Below are positions 17,772-27,319 of a stretch of 64,000 bases of DNA, in pieces (within the stretch, counting starts at the first letter, position 1; every line of letters starts with the position of its first letter). Source of the DNA: Hyphomicrobiales bacterium (GTDB lineage Bacteria > Pseudomonadota > Alphaproteobacteria > Rhizobiales > Rhizobiaceae); the NCBI GenBank assembly GCA_900469625.1, contig UBXV01000043.1:1-64000 (forward strand), in the 5' to 3' direction. The notes beneath the pieces were generated by a model. The model saw only the letters and a program-made list of their open reading frames with translations. It had not been told where the DNA came from and made no database searches. The position numbers were made by a program, and so were the translations under genes.

Positions 17772-18850
17772 TGACAATGCGGCTCTTTATTGTTGGCTTT
17801 CTCTCGCTTGGGGCGGCTATTCTTGCAGGATGCTCGGACGAGTCGGAGGCGCAAAGGCCGGCACGGCCTTTGCGCGCCGTGGCAGTGCAATTTCATGAGG
17901 CCGGAGAAACAGTTGAGCAGACCGGCGAGGTTCGTCCCCGTCTCGAAACGGCGATGAGCTTTCGGCTGCACGGCCAAGTGGAGTTCCGGGTCGAAAATGG
18001 TTCGTTGGTGAAGGCTGGCGACGTTCTTGCAAAGCTCGAGCGTGGTCCGAGCGTCAACGGCGTTCTTGCCGCCCGCGCCGACCTTGCGAATGCGAATGCG
18101 GAGCTTAAATTTGCAGGGTTGAACGCCGAGCGGACCCGAAACCTGTTCGAGAAAAATACCGCATCGAAAGCGCAGTTGCAGCAGGCAGATGCGACCCGTT
18201 CGACCGCCGAAGCAAAGCTCGCCGCAGCGCAAGCCGGGCTTGCAAGCGCCGAACAGACCCTGTCCTACACCGAACTGCGGGCCCCATATGATGGCGTGAT
18301 CTCGGCGGTGGGATCAAACCAGGGCCAGGTCGTCAGCGCCGGCCAAATGGTTGTTACCCTGATCTCCGAAACTGAACGCGACGCCGTTTTCGACATTCCC
18401 GCTCAATTGTTGCAGCTCAAGGAAAACGTTCCGACCGTTTCGGTGTCGCTGGTATCTGATCCGTCGGTTACGGCAAAGGGGGCCATCCGGGAGGTCACAC
18501 CCTCTGCCGACCCTGCAACGCGCACCTACCGGCTCAAGATCGGATTGGACGCCAGCGGAAGGAATATGCCCTTCGGAGCCGCAGTTCGCGGAAAAGTGGT
18601 GCTGTCACCAAAGCAGGTGATCTCCATACCGTCGTCCGCGATCACGCAGGATCGCACCGGAAGTGCAGTCTTCGTGGTGGAGCGCGACACGAACACAGTT
18701 AAGCGCCGAGCCGTCACGGCGGAGCGTTACACGGGAACGTCGGTTCTAATTTCACATGGGTTGACCCAGGGCGAGCTCGTCGCGACTGCCGGCGTGAGCA
18801 AATTGCGTGACGGCGAAGCGGTCGTCATCGAGAAGGACGCAGGCCGATGA
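17771..18850 (+). CDS. RND efflux periplasmic adaptor lipoprotein
   Basis: Membrane-fusion protein (AcrA/HlyD type), about 359 aa, bridging the RND pump and an outer-membrane channel. It starts with a lipoprotein signal (AAILAGC, Cys21). Lipoyl-like halves appear around HGQVEFRVENGSLVKAGDVLAKLE and LRAPYDGVISAVGSNQGQVV, with a coiled-coil hairpin between them (about 95-150). The barrel domain follows (AVRGKVVLSPKQVISIPSSA). The ATG at 17771 overlaps the TetR stop; an in-frame GTG at 17768 is the alternative. The 4-bp overlap with the pump gene indicates coupling. No TolC-type gene follows, so a channel encoded elsewhere must be used. Confidence 0.9.
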   Translation: MTMRLFIVGFLSLGAAILAGCSDESEAQRPARPLRAVAVQFHEAGETVEQTGEVRPRLETAMSFRLHGQVEFRVENGSLVKAGDVLAKLERGPSVNGVLAARADLANANAELKFAGLNAERTRNLFEKNTASKAQLQQADATRSTAEAKLAAAQAGLASAEQTLSYTELRAPYDGVISAVGSNQGQVVSAGQMVVTLISETERDAVFDIPAQLLQLKENVPTVSVSLVSDPSVTAKGAIREVTPSADPATRTYRLKIGLDASGRNMPFGAAVRGKVVLSPKQVISIPSSAITQDRTGSAVFVVERDTNTVKRRAVTAERYTGTSVLISHGLTQGELVATAGVSKLRDGEAVVIEKDAGR

Positions 18851-21800
18851 GTGCCACTCCATCTACGAAGAACTTCAACCTCTCTGCTTGGGCCCTTCAG
18901 CGGCAGTCACTCATCGTCTTTCTGATGATTGCCGTCATGCTCGGCGGCACATGGAGCTACCTGAGGCTCTCGCGCAGCGAGGACCCACCGTTCACGATCA
19001 AGACAATGGTCGTGACCGCTGCCTGGCCGGGCGCAAATGTGAGCGATACCGTCAATTTGCTGACGGACAAGATTGAAAAGAAGCTGAACGAGACGCCCTT
19101 TCTCGACTACACGCAAAGCTACACGCGCGCTGGCCAATCGGTCGTGATGGTCAACCTTCGCGACGACACACCTCCCGCCAAGGTCAAGGAGATCTGGTAC
19201 ACGGCGCGGAAAAAGATTGGCGACGTTGCCGGTACGCTGCCGGAAGGCGTTCAAGGGCCTTTTTTTGACGACGAATTCAGCGATACCTACGGGATCATCT
19301 ACGCATTCTCAACCGAAGGACATTCTTCGAGGGAACTGCGCGATCAGGTGGACGGCGTCCGCGCTGAGATCCTGACGCTTCCGGATGTCGGCAAGGTCAA
19401 TGTTCTCGGAGTTCAGGAAGAAGAGATCGTCATCGAATTCTCGTCTGCGAAGCTTGCCGGCTGGGGCGTTGGCCCGACGGAGATGATCGATGCGATCCGC
19501 GCTCAGAATACGGTCGCGCCAACAGGGGTCGTCCGGACTGGCGAAGAAAAGATCTCGCTGCGCGTGAGCGGTGCCTTCACGTCGGAGGAAAGTCTGCGCG
19601 ACCTCACGATTCATGTTGAAGGCCGCTACATCAGGCTGGAGGATGTCGCCGACATATCTCGCGGTGTCGTCGACCCACCTGCACCTTCCGTCCGCGTCAA
19701 TGGCGTTCCAGTCATCGCGCTCGCCATCTCCATGGCCGAAGGCGGTAACCTGCTTACCTTCGGCGAAGCCCTCAAGTCCACGATGGCGGCCGTTGCGGCG
19801 AAACTGCCGCATGGCATCGAAGTCCAGCAGGTCGCAGACCAGGCTTCCGTCGTCAAGGACGCCATCGGGCAGTTCGTGACGGTGCTGATCGAAGCCATCA
19901 TTATCGTCCTCGCGGTGTCGTTCGTGACCCTTGGCACCCGTGCCGGCCTTGTCATCACCGCTTCCATTCCCTTGGTCCTCGCGATCACCTTCTTGGGCAT
20001 GGACATGGCGGGCATCGGTCTGCAGCGCATATCTCTCGGCGCTCTGATCATCGCCCTTGGTTTGCTCGTCGACGACGCCATGATCACGGTCGAAGCCATG
20101 GTGTCTCGGCTCGAGCACGGCGACAGCAAGTCGTCCGCGGCCAGCTTCGCCTTCGAAACCACGGCCTTTCCGATGCTCACGGGCACGCTCGTGATGATCG
20201 CCGGTTTCATTCCGATCGGCTTTGCCGCTTCGAGCGCCGGGGAATACACTTTCTCGCTGTTCATGGTGGTGCTCATTGCGCTCGTTGCTTCTTGGGTCGT
20301 CGCGGTCCTGTTTTCGCCCCTCATCGGAATCTGGATCCTGCCGGACCGCATAGCTCACCAGAACCACGGCAACGGTCGAATCCTGAATGCCTATCGCACC
20401 CTCCTCGGCTGGTCGCTGAACCATCGCTGGCTCACGCTTGGAACGGCACTTGCGCTTTTTTCACTTTCGCTGTTTGGATCGACTAAACTGGAAGAAGAGT
20501 TCTTCCCGGCATCTGATCGCGCCGAACTCCTTGTCAGCCTGACGCTTCCGCAGAATGCATCTCGCGACGCGACGGAACAACGTGCACGGCAGCTCGAAGC
20601 CGTTATGGGGGCAGACCCGAGCGTGCATCAATTCACGACCTATGTCGGGTCCGGATCAATACGGTTCTACCTTCCGATGGACCTGCTTCTCGACAACGAC
20701 AACGTCTCGGAGTTTGTGGTCGTGGCAAAGAGTGTGGAGGAACGAGACGACCTTAGAAAACGCCTTGAGGCGGTCTTGGCTTCTGACTTCTCGGATATCG
20801 TTACGCGCGTGTCGCCGCTCGAGCTTGGCCCGCCGGTCGGTTGGCCGCTCAAGTACCGGGTTCTGGGTCCCGACTATGCCAAGGTGCGCGAGATTTCGCT
20901 CCAGGTGGCCAATATCGCCGGCGAGGATCGCCGCACGCGTGACATCAACATGACCGCCGGCGAACCGCAAAAAAACGTTACCGTTCTTGTCAACCAGATC
21001 GAGACGCGTGCACTCGGCATGAGTTCGGAGTCGATAGCCAGCGAGATCGCAGCGACGTTTGCAGGGACCGACGTGACCGCGATCCGTGATGGCGACAGGC
21101 TCGTCAACGTCGTCCTAAAAGGCGTTTCTGCCGACAGGACATCGATCACCACGCTCGACAACATGACCCTGCGGACGTCCAACGGGACCGCAGTCCCGCT
21201 ACGCCAGGTTGCCACTGTCGCCTACGGATTGGAGGATCCGATCATCTGGAGGCAAAAGGGCAAACCGATGATCGTTGTCCAGGCGGATGTCGCCGAAGGG
21301 GCGCAGGCCGCATCGGTCCATCTGGCGATCAGTGACCGATTGGACGAATTGCGTGCTTCACTTCCCCTCGGCTACGCCATTGAGATCGGCGGAACCGTCG
21401 AGGAAACTGAAAAGGGCAACTCTTCGGTGTTCGCCGTCGTTCCGGTCATGTTGGTGGTCATATTGGCACTTCTCATGCTGCAGCTTCAGAGCTTCACTCG
21501 GACCGCTCTCGCAGTCCTCATGGCACCGTTCGGCCTCATCGGTGTCGTTGCCGCCATGCTTCCGACGGGCACGCCAATGGGTTTTGTCGCACAGCTGGGC
21601 GTGATTGCTCTCGCCGGCATGATTATCCGCAACGCTGTCATTCTCATTCAGGAAGTGGACGAAAACGTCGCCCGTGACATGTCCCCACTGAACGCTGTCG
21701 TGGCGGCATCCGTCCACAGGGCACGGCCGATCGTGCTGACCGCCTGTGCCGCAATTCTCGGAATGATACCCATCGCCTCGCAGATCTTCTGGGGACCGAT

Positions 21801-21969
21801 GGCATTCGCGATTATCGGCGGCTTGGCGAGTGCGACAGTATTGACGCTTCTACTCCTGCCTTGCCTCATGATGTGGCTGTTGAACGCTGAGTGCGGGCGC
21901 AAGAAGTCAAAGGGCGTCCAGCGGTCCGCGGGCGTGCGCAGCGACATCGCTGAAGGTGTCGCGGGTTAA
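18847..21969 (+). CDS. RND multidrug efflux permease
   Basis: A 1040-aa inner-membrane proton-driven exporter of the AcrB/MdtB superfamily (HAE1-like). The first membrane helix is at about 18-36, two large periplasmic loops are present, and the TM4 proton-relay motif is LGLLVDDAMITVEAM. A second repeat starts around HRWLTLGTALALFSLSLFG and ends in helices with GMIIRNAVILIQEVDENV and GPMAFAIIGGLASATVLTLL. The N-terminal wording (AWALQRQSLIVFLMIAVML, SEDPPFTIKTMVV) is that of the rhizobial/pseudomonad subgroup with a lipoprotein adaptor. Last gene of the TetR-adaptor-pump operon; a strong terminator follows about 100 bp later. Confidence 0.93.
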   Translation: MSATPSTKNFNLSAWALQRQSLIVFLMIAVMLGGTWSYLRLSRSEDPPFTIKTMVVTAAWPGANVSDTVNLLTDKIEKKLNETPFLDYTQSYTRAGQSVVMVNLRDDTPPAKVKEIWYTARKKIGDVAGTLPEGVQGPFFDDEFSDTYGIIYAFSTEGHSSRELRDQVDGVRAEILTLPDVGKVNVLGVQEEEIVIEFSSAKLAGWGVGPTEMIDAIRAQNTVAPTGVVRTGEEKISLRVSGAFTSEESLRDLTIHVEGRYIRLEDVADISRGVVDPPAPSVRVNGVPVIALAISMAEGGNLLTFGEALKSTMAAVAAKLPHGIEVQQVADQASVVKDAIGQFVTVLIEAIIIVLAVSFVTLGTRAGLVITASIPLVLAITFLGMDMAGIGLQRISLGALIIALGLLVDDAMITVEAMVSRLEHGDSKSSAASFAFETTAFPMLTGTLVMIAGFIPIGFAASSAGEYTFSLFMVVLIALVASWVVAVLFSPLIGIWILPDRIAHQNHGNGRILNAYRTLLGWSLNHRWLTLGTALALFSLSLFGSTKLEEEFFPASDRAELLVSLTLPQNASRDATEQRARQLEAVMGADPSVHQFTTYVGSGSIRFYLPMDLLLDNDNVSEFVVVAKSVEERDDLRKRLEAVLASDFSDIVTRVSPLELGPPVGWPLKYRVLGPDYAKVREISLQVANIAGEDRRTRDINMTAGEPQKNVTVLVNQIETRALGMSSESIASEIAATFAGTDVTAIRDGDRLVNVVLKGVSADRTSITTLDNMTLRTSNGTAVPLRQVATVAYGLEDPIIWRQKGKPMIVVQADVAEGAQAASVHLAISDRLDELRASLPLGYAIEIGGTVEETEKGNSSVFAVVPVMLVVILALLMLQLQSFTRTALAVLMAPFGLIGVVAAMLPTGTPMGFVAQLGVIALAGMIIRNAVILIQEVDENVARDMSPLNAVVAASVHRARPIVLTACAAILGMIPIASQIFWGPMAFAIIGGLASATVLTLLLLPCLMMWLLNAECGRKKSKGVQRSAGVRSDIAEGVAG

Positions 21970-22069
21970 GCGGCTTTGCGTCGCCGGCATTTCATCGCTA
22001 GTACGCTTTGCCGGGCTTGGCAGAGAATGGAGCCCCCTCACCTCTCCGACCACCATTCCTTCATCCAAA

Positions 22070-22112
22070 CGCAAGATCGCCGGGCTACCGTGGCTCGGCG
22101 ATCTTGCGCTTT
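22070..22112 (+). terminator. Rho-independent terminator after the RND operon
   Basis: CGCAAGATCGCCG (22070-22082) and CGGCGATCTTGCG (22096-22108) form a perfect 13-bp stem with a 13-nt loop, followed by CTTT. It is placed between the pump and the next TetR gene. Confidence 0.8.
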
Positions 22113-22166
22113 AGCGTACGGCACCTGTAACCGGTCGTAGCAGTCACCTCTAAGTTTTAGTATGGA

Positions 22167-22178
22167 CATTCTAGAATG
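22167..22178. promoter_or_regulatory. Candidate TetR operator
   Basis: CATTCTAGAATG is a perfect 12-bp palindrome 20 bp before the TetR start codon, where an autoregulatory operator is expected. The palindrome is short, so it could be chance. Confidence 0.45.
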
Positions 22179-22198
22179 GATGCATCAATATCATCCCA

Positions 22199-22795
22199 AT
22201 GGGACGCAAACGTGAATTCGATGAAGAAGCAGTACTGGCCGGCGCCATGATGGCCTTTCGCCGGCACGGCTATGCTGGCCTATCGATCTTAGAGTTAGAG
22301 GCGGCCACCCAGATCAGCGCAGGCAGTCTCTATAACGCCTACGGTGACAAAGAGGGGCTCTATAGGGCGGTATTCGATTTCTACTTCAGGAAAGTCATCG
22401 ATCCTCGGATAGGCTCCGCACAGACGCTCGACGACCTTGAGAAAGTTGCAATTGATCTCTTCAACCCACCGTTTTCAGATGGGTTGGGCTGCTTGGTGAC
22501 TAATGCCGCTGTCGAATTTCGAAACTCGGCAGGAACCGGCGGCTATTTTGCCGGACGTGGCCTCGACACCATCGAGGCGGCAGCCCTTCGAGCCGTCAGG
22601 GCGGATATGGGGGACGGAAATGAACCTGCAGCGCTACGCATTGTGCTGCTCTATCAGGGCATGCTGGTGCTGACCCGCGCCGGGCGGTTGTCTAACGCCT
22701 ACAAGGACGCCGTGAGGGCCGAATTCGATCGCTTGCGCAGGCAAGCCAAGTCAACCTTCCCAGCCATAAGAGAGCAGAATGCAAAAGGCGATTAA
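22199..22795 (+). CDS. TetR-family transcriptional regulator
   Basis: A 198-aa regulator. The N-terminal HTH is typical of the YxaF/LmrA-like branch: RKREFDEEAVLAGAMMAFRR, GYAGLSILELEAATQISAGS and LYNAYGDKEGLY. The C-terminal domain carries GCLVTNAAVEF, a hallmark of the same branch. It overlaps the RidA-family gene by 17 bp, so it probably controls that gene and itself. Confidence 0.88.
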   Translation: MGRKREFDEEAVLAGAMMAFRRHGYAGLSILELEAATQISAGSLYNAYGDKEGLYRAVFDFYFRKVIDPRIGSAQTLDDLEKVAIDLFNPPFSDGLGCLVTNAAVEFRNSAGTGGYFAGRGLDTIEAAALRAVRADMGDGNEPAALRIVLLYQGMLVLTRAGRLSNAYKDAVRAEFDRLRRQAKSTFPAIREQNAKGD

Positions 22796-23159
22796 TCCAA
22801 CGGGCGTGTCCACGCCACCCTACTATAGCCAGGCGATCGAGGTCTCCGGTTTTGCAAGGACTCTTTATGTGTCAGGGCAGGTCGGGGTAGCAGCCGATGG
22901 CAGCTTTCCGCCGAATGTCGGCGAGCAAGCGAAGTTAGCGATCGCCAACCTTAAAGCAGTTCTGGCCGAGGCGGGCATGGACAGGGATAACATCGTCAAG
23001 AACACGATCTATCTAACAGATCCGTCCCACATGGAGGAATTCATGGCGGCGGGCGGCGAACTTCTATCTTCTCCACCGGCCGCTTCGACGCTTCTCATTG
23101 TCAAGGCACTCGCAAATCCGGAACTACTAATAGAAATCGAGGCGGTTGCGGTAGCCTAA
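22779..23159 (+). CDS. RidA-family enamine/imine deaminase-like protein
   Basis: A 126-aa member of the RidA/YER057c/UK114 family, which forms trimers and hydrolyses reactive enamines or imines or acts in related catabolic steps. Visible family pattern: PYYSQAIEVSG, LYVSGQVG, QAKLAIANLKAVLAEAGM, VKNTIYLTD and the end LIEIEAVAVA. The usual catalytic arginine near position 105 (xxRVxVEV) is absent: the segment reads ALANPELLIEIEA. It is therefore more likely a non-RidA subfamily member with a pathway-specific role. It begins inside the TetR gene. Confidence 0.82.
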   Translation: MQKAINPTGVSTPPYYSQAIEVSGFARTLYVSGQVGVAADGSFPPNVGEQAKLAIANLKAVLAEAGMDRDNIVKNTIYLTDPSHMEEFMAAGGELLSSPPAASTLLIVKALANPELLIEIEAVAVA

Positions 23160-23286
23160 AAGCACAGCGAAAACTACCTACCGTCGTCAAACTCGCTTCA
23201 GCCAATATCTGGATGCGCTTTAACGAATCGGTGAACTAAAAAGGTCCCTAGAACGCTCGGAGAGACGTTCAGGCAGGAGCCCGACT

Positions 23287-23601
23287 ATGATCAAGATGAG
23301 CGTCTACTACCCCGCCAATGGCGGTTCGAAGTTCGATCACGACTACTACCTCACCCGTCATATGCCACTAATCCAGGAACGGCTCGGCGACGCCTGCTTG
23401 CGCTACGAGATCGATAAGGGCCTTGCGGGTCGCGAACCTGGAAGCGAGCCGGAGTTCGTCGCGGCGTGCCACGTCTACTCGCCGAGTCTAGCGACATTCC
23501 AGGAGGCGTTGGGTCCCCACCGCGGGGAGATCGCCGCGGACGTCGGCAACTATACGGACATCGCCCCCATCGTGCAGATCAGCGAAGTCGTTGAGAGATA
23601 A
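23287..23601 (+). CDS. EthD-family small protein
   Basis: A 104-aa dimeric alpha/beta-barrel protein of the EthD family. MIKMSVYYPANGG, FDHDYYLTRHMPLIQERLG and the end APIVQISEV are diagnostic; the histidine in TRHMPL is conserved. A good ribosome site (CAGGAG) precedes the ATG. EthD proteins accompany oxidative catabolic pathways but their chemistry varies. It lies 127 bp after the RidA gene. Confidence 0.85.
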   Translation: MIKMSVYYPANGGSKFDHDYYLTRHMPLIQERLGDACLRYEIDKGLAGREPGSEPEFVAACHVYSPSLATFQEALGPHRGEIAADVGNYTDIAPIVQISEVVER

Positions 23602-23761
23602 TGGCTTCGGCCCGCATCCGCGGCACCAGCCGAATAATGGCGTCAGTGCGTTCAACCCGATCCGCATACGTCCGGCTATTTCCACCCTTCATGATCCACC
23701 TGTCTTGAGCCGTCAGGCGCCGCACAGGTGCATCGATAGTGCAGCACAAAGAGGAGCATCT

Positions 23762-24208
23762 ATGACGCTGACCAACTTTCCCTCCGAACATCACCGCCGC
23801 CTGAACATCCTTGCCGGCGCCTGGGACACGTCGATCACCATGATTGAGGCCGACGGCACCGAAGGCGGCACCTCGCAGGCCAGCGACATTTATGCATGGA
23901 TGCCGAACGGCCACTTCCTCGTGCATGACGTCGACGCGATGATGGGAGACCAGCATGTGCAATCGACTGAGATCTTTGGAGTTGATCGAGCCTCGGGCGA
24001 ATTCTTTAGCCGGAGCTACGATCCCGATGGCAGCACAAACGATTTTGTCTCAAAGATCGAGGGCCTCGACTACACAATTACAGGCAAGATCCAGCGCTTC
24101 ACTGGGTATTTCGGTGACGATGGCAGGATGCTGCAGGGCGAATGGAGGCAACTCCAGGGGGATGATTGGAGGCCTTTTGTTCGGATCGTGCTTAAGAAGC
24201 GTTCATAG
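23762..24208 (+). CDS. DUF1579-like hypothetical protein
   Basis: A 148-aa protein starting at the ATG that follows a GAGGAG site. It begins HHRRLNILAGAWDTSITM and contains ASDIYAWMPNGHFLVHDVDA and EIFGVDRASGEFFSRSYD, the pattern of DUF1579/YybH-neighbour lipocalin-like proteins of unknown function. No signal peptide. Probably in one transcript with the EthD gene. A hairpin follows immediately. Confidence 0.65.
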   Translation: MTLTNFPSEHHRRLNILAGAWDTSITMIEADGTEGGTSQASDIYAWMPNGHFLVHDVDAMMGDQHVQSTEIFGVDRASGEFFSRSYDPDGSTNDFVSKIEGLDYTITGKIQRFTGYFGDDGRMLQGEWRQLQGDDWRPFVRIVLKKRS

Positions 24209-24224
24209 AGGCTCGCCGAAGAGG

Positions 24225-24252
24225 GCCGTTGTCGCCTGGGGCGGACAACGGC
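24225..24252 (+). terminator. Hairpin after the DUF1579-like gene
   Basis: GCCGTTGTC and GACAACGGC form a perfect 9-bp stem with a 10-nt loop, 16 bp after the stop. No long T-run follows; possible terminator. Confidence 0.5.
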
Positions 24253-24468
24253 AGCTTTCGGGCCCTCACAGCTTTGCTGCGAATGGCGGTAGTGGGGTCG
24301 GAAGCGGTTATGGAGGTCGCCCACGCTCATCGAACCCCAGGCCCAAGAGTGGTCCCATCACGTGCCCGACCAAGGGCAACGTATTACGTCTTTTCCCACC
24401 CAATCGTCACTTCGGGCGTTGGAGATCAGGGTAGCGGCCCCGCTAAGTGCCAAACGGCATTTGCGATT

Positions 24469-26223
24469 TCATATCTTTGCTGGCTTCTTTTCAACGGTCG
24501 TCGCTTCGCTTGGGGCCCAGGGCATATCATTCAGCTTGCCTGCCGCATGTTTTGCCACGCGCCAGCCGAAAACCATCGCCGGGCCGATCGTGGTACCCGG
24601 TCCTGGATAGGTGCCGCGGAAAATCGAAGCGAGGTCGTTGCCGCATGCATAGAGACCGGGAATCGGCTCGCTGTTCTCGTCAAGCACCCGGCCGAACTCG
24701 TCTCCCGAAAGCCCTGCGCTCGACGCAAGGTCGAAGGGCCGCACCTCCATGGCGTAATAGGGGCCGGTCCCGATCAGCCCGAGGCAGGGATTGGGTTCGA
24801 CGGCGGGATCGCCGTTGAAGCGATTGACGACTGAAGCACCCCGGCCGAAAGCCTCATCGACGCCGGTGGCAGCCGATTGATTGTAGGTTTCGACGGTCTT
24901 GGCGAGTGCCTTGGCGTCACAGCCAATCTTGCCTGCCAGTTCGGCGAGCGTGGATGCTTCGATCGCATAACCGGCCTTCAGCATCGCGGCGAGGTTCCGC
25001 GCTCCGGGCAAGATCATGCCGATGCCGTAGTGACGAATGAAGGCAAAGTCGCAGATGAGATGGGAGGGAATAGCCCCGTCTCGGATCTGCCCCATCGCAA
25101 AATCGTGGTAGGAAGCAGATTCGTTGACAAAACGCCTGCCAGCAGAATTGACGGCGAGAAGCCCGGGTTTGGCGCGGTCGAGGATGATGTGGGGCCAGAC
25201 TGCAAGCGAACCGTCCGCTCTCCGGTATGACGAACAAGGCATCCAAAGCGCTGGACTGTCGCCCCCGCCATCGAAGCGCGCGCCAACTGCCATCGCCAGT
25301 TCGGCGCCATCCCCGGTATTGGTCGTCGGCCCAAGCGAACACTCCCGCGTGCCCGCCGGAAACAGCCGCTCACGGATTTGCTGGTTCCAGCCGATGCCGC
25401 CGGTCGCTAGGACGACGCCCTTGCGAGTGCGTATCCGTCGGCTCCCGGACGGGCCCTCGAGGACCGCACCGACGACACGGCCGTCATGAACGACAAGTTC
25501 CTTGACGGCCGTTTGGAACTTCACCGAAACCTTCGCCTTGCGCAGACTGTAGAGGAGCCGCGCCACCAGGGCATTGCCCATCAGAAGCCGGGTACCACGC
25601 CGATAGCTCACTCGATCCACGACATAGCGCCCCACTATCGCAGCCGCGGTACGAAGGTTGGAACTCGACCGGAACGGGGACAGCATGGCGTCGAGCTCGT
25701 TGCGGCCGACCATCATGCCACCTAGCCCCATGAATTCGCGGCGCGGCGCTCGTATCCGGCTGAAGTCTCTGCGGCCGAGCAGACGCCCGTCGAATGTCAA
25801 CGGGCTCAGCGCCCGGCCGCCGTAGGCAGAGCCCGGTCCGTCGAGATAATCCGGATGGGCCGACGCGGCTACGAACTTCACATCCGTGCGGCGGTCCAGC
25901 TCCTCTATCGCTTTACGTCCAGAGGCGAGGAAGGCTTCCCGAAGCTCGACGCCGGGACGATTGGCCACGACCGATTCCAGAAACACGCGTGCATCCTCCG
26001 CGTTGTCGGGAACCCCCGCCAGCTCTGAAAGATGGGTTCCTGGCACCCAGGTGGTGCCGCCGGAGGTGGAGGTGGTTCCTCCCACCAGGTCGGTCTTTTC
26101 GCAAAGAACAACCCGGAGACCCTCTAGCGCAGCCACGAGCGCGGCCGTCATGCCACCGGCGCCGGCGCCGCAAACCAGAAGATCTATCTCTTCTACTTCG
26201 TGCTGTATGGTGTCAGACGGCAT
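24469..26223 (-). CDS. FAD-dependent oxidoreductase (3-ketosteroid dehydrogenase/fumarate reductase type)
   Basis: A 584-aa flavoprotein. The start at 26223 follows GGGAGGAG. The N-terminal dinucleotide-binding motif is DLLVCGAGAGGMTAALVAAL, with EKTDLVGGTTSTSGGTTWVPG next. The C-terminal FAD region reads EPIPGLYACGNDLASIFRGT and YPGPGTTIGPAMVFGWRVAKHA. This is the FAD_binding_2 family that includes 3-ketosteroid delta-1-dehydrogenases and flavocytochrome c reductases. Substrate unknown; steroid or alicyclic ketone dehydrogenation is possible. It lies downstream of the two-domain EthD-like gene and opposite the AraC regulator. A fragment of a paralogue lies directly upstream. Confidence 0.85.
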   Translation of the reverse strand: MPSDTIQHEVEEIDLLVCGAGAGGMTAALVAALEGLRVVLCEKTDLVGGTTSTSGGTTWVPGTHLSELAGVPDNAEDARVFLESVVANRPGVELREAFLASGRKAIEELDRRTDVKFVAASAHPDYLDGPGSAYGGRALSPLTFDGRLLGRRDFSRIRAPRREFMGLGGMMVGRNELDAMLSPFRSSSNLRTAAAIVGRYVVDRVSYRRGTRLLMGNALVARLLYSLRKAKVSVKFQTAVKELVVHDGRVVGAVLEGPSGSRRIRTRKGVVLATGGIGWNQQIRERLFPAGTRECSLGPTTNTGDGAELAMAVGARFDGGGDSPALWMPCSSYRRADGSLAVWPHIILDRAKPGLLAVNSAGRRFVNESASYHDFAMGQIRDGAIPSHLICDFAFIRHYGIGMILPGARNLAAMLKAGYAIEASTLAELAGKIGCDAKALAKTVETYNQSAATGVDEAFGRGASVVNRFNGDPAVEPNPCLGLIGTGPYYAMEVRPFDLASSAGLSGDEFGRVLDENSEPIPGLYACGNDLASIFRGTYPGPGTTIGPAMVFGWRVAKHAAGKLNDMPWAPSEATTVEKKPAKI

Positions 26224-26269
26224 TTTGTCTCCTCCCGTAATACTCGTCCAGGCCATGGTCATTACCCCT

Positions 26270-26400
26270 GACGATGCCTTCGCCAGCCAGGAAGTCGTAG
26301 GTCATGGCCGGTCCGAAGGTGTCCACCGCCGGAGCGGTACCATTCCTAACGCTGTTCATGTCGTTTCTGGTGGCGTAAAGTCCCGAAACCGGCAGCCGAC
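26270..26400 (-). pseudogene. C-terminal remnant of a second FAD-dependent dehydrogenase
   Basis: The minus strand still encodes LPVSGLYATRNDMNSV, then GPAMTYDFLAG. This matches the C-terminal FAD-binding region of the same flavoprotein family (consensus PIPGLYAAGNDMNS and GPAMTFGYIAG). The part around NGTAPAVDTF has lost the conserved YPGPGTT. No upstream flavoprotein body remains. It looks like the tail of a deleted paralogue ending about 50 bp before the intact gene. Confidence 0.6.
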
Positions 26401-26623
26401 CATATCGAGGACCCGCCCCGGGTATCCTTTTCGATGTCTGTAAATTTACCAGGGGGCACGATACGCACCGCGCAGAAGAGGCCATGCAAAACTGGAGCGG
26501 TCAGGCATTCGGTCTATGGGCCGGCTTGACATGGCCCTGCTGATAGGCAGTCGTGCCGCGATGAAATTGCGGGGCGGCATCGAGCGCCGCCTGATGATTG
26601 AAGAACGCCGACGATACAGACTG

Positions 26624-27319
26624 TCACTGCACCTGCATATCTTCCGAGGTGAGCGTGAAGGCAGTTTCGTAGATCTGTGTGACGGGCGACTTCACCGCCC
26701 CGGTGGCCTCGGCCAGCTTCTCTGCCATAGGCAAGGCTGCCTCCAGAGCAAAGCGAAACGAGCCTTCGATCAGCAGAACGACATCAAAGCCCTTCTCGGA
26801 CATTTGGTTACGTAACTCAGTTTCACGCGTACGTACGCGCGATACTTCGCTTCGCGCGACTCCGAGATGAACGCCGCAGACGCCTGGCAGCGTGAGAACC
26901 GCTTCGACAAGAGGCCTAGCCGACTCTCTCAAAGCTCCCTCGGAATTCGGCTCTTTCAAATCGCACCGGATTGTAGCCATGCTGCCCCCGTCGCCAAACC
27001 CCGCGGTCGCGATCCTTTCGCATGCGATACGCAGGAAATTCCGGAAGCTCGGCGCCACCGCGGCGGTCCAGGGCGTCGGATTGTTCAGCCGCTCCAGATA
27101 GGCTTCGGAACGGAATACCTCGACATCATCGCCGGCATAGATCGTACCGAAAACATAGCGCTCGGCGTTGGGTGAATGCAGACGCTTGCCCGCGCGAAAG
27201 CCAGGGATTGAAAGACGCTCAGGCATATGTTCCCGCGTATGCCATTCGACATATTCGCCATGCTCTCCCTCGGCAATGTCATGCCAGATGGCGAGAAAGG
27301 CTGAGCCTTTCAGTCCCAT
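26624..27319 (-). CDS. Two-domain EthD-like (dimeric alpha/beta barrel) protein
   Basis: A 231-aa protein; the start at 27319 is set by GGAGGAG just upstream. The first half shows AIWHDIAEGEHGEYVEWHTREH and MPERLSIPGFRAGKRLHSP, a ferredoxin-like EthD/NIPSNAP-type fold with conserved WHxxEHMPER. The second half (from about 115) repeats the fold more loosely. Proteins of this kind are encoded with catabolic oxidoreductases and decarboxylases; the reaction is not established. It is first in the leftward unit ahead of the flavoprotein. Confidence 0.65.
   Translation of the reverse strand: MGLKGSAFLAIWHDIAEGEHGEYVEWHTREHMPERLSIPGFRAGKRLHSPNAERYVFGTIYAGDDVEVFRSEAYLERLNNPTPWTAAVAPSFRNFLRIACERIATAGFGDGGSMATIRCDLKEPNSEGALRESARPLVEAVLTLPGVCGVHLGVARSEVSRVRTRETELRNQMSEKGFDVVLLIEGSFRFALEAALPMAEKLAEATGAVKSPVTQIYETAFTLTSEDMQVQ

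Noticed and set aside
19309-20424. 371-aa minus-strand frame opposite the RND pump
   Set aside because: Composition (Asp/Arg/Gly/His-rich) is the antisense shadow of a membrane protein gene.
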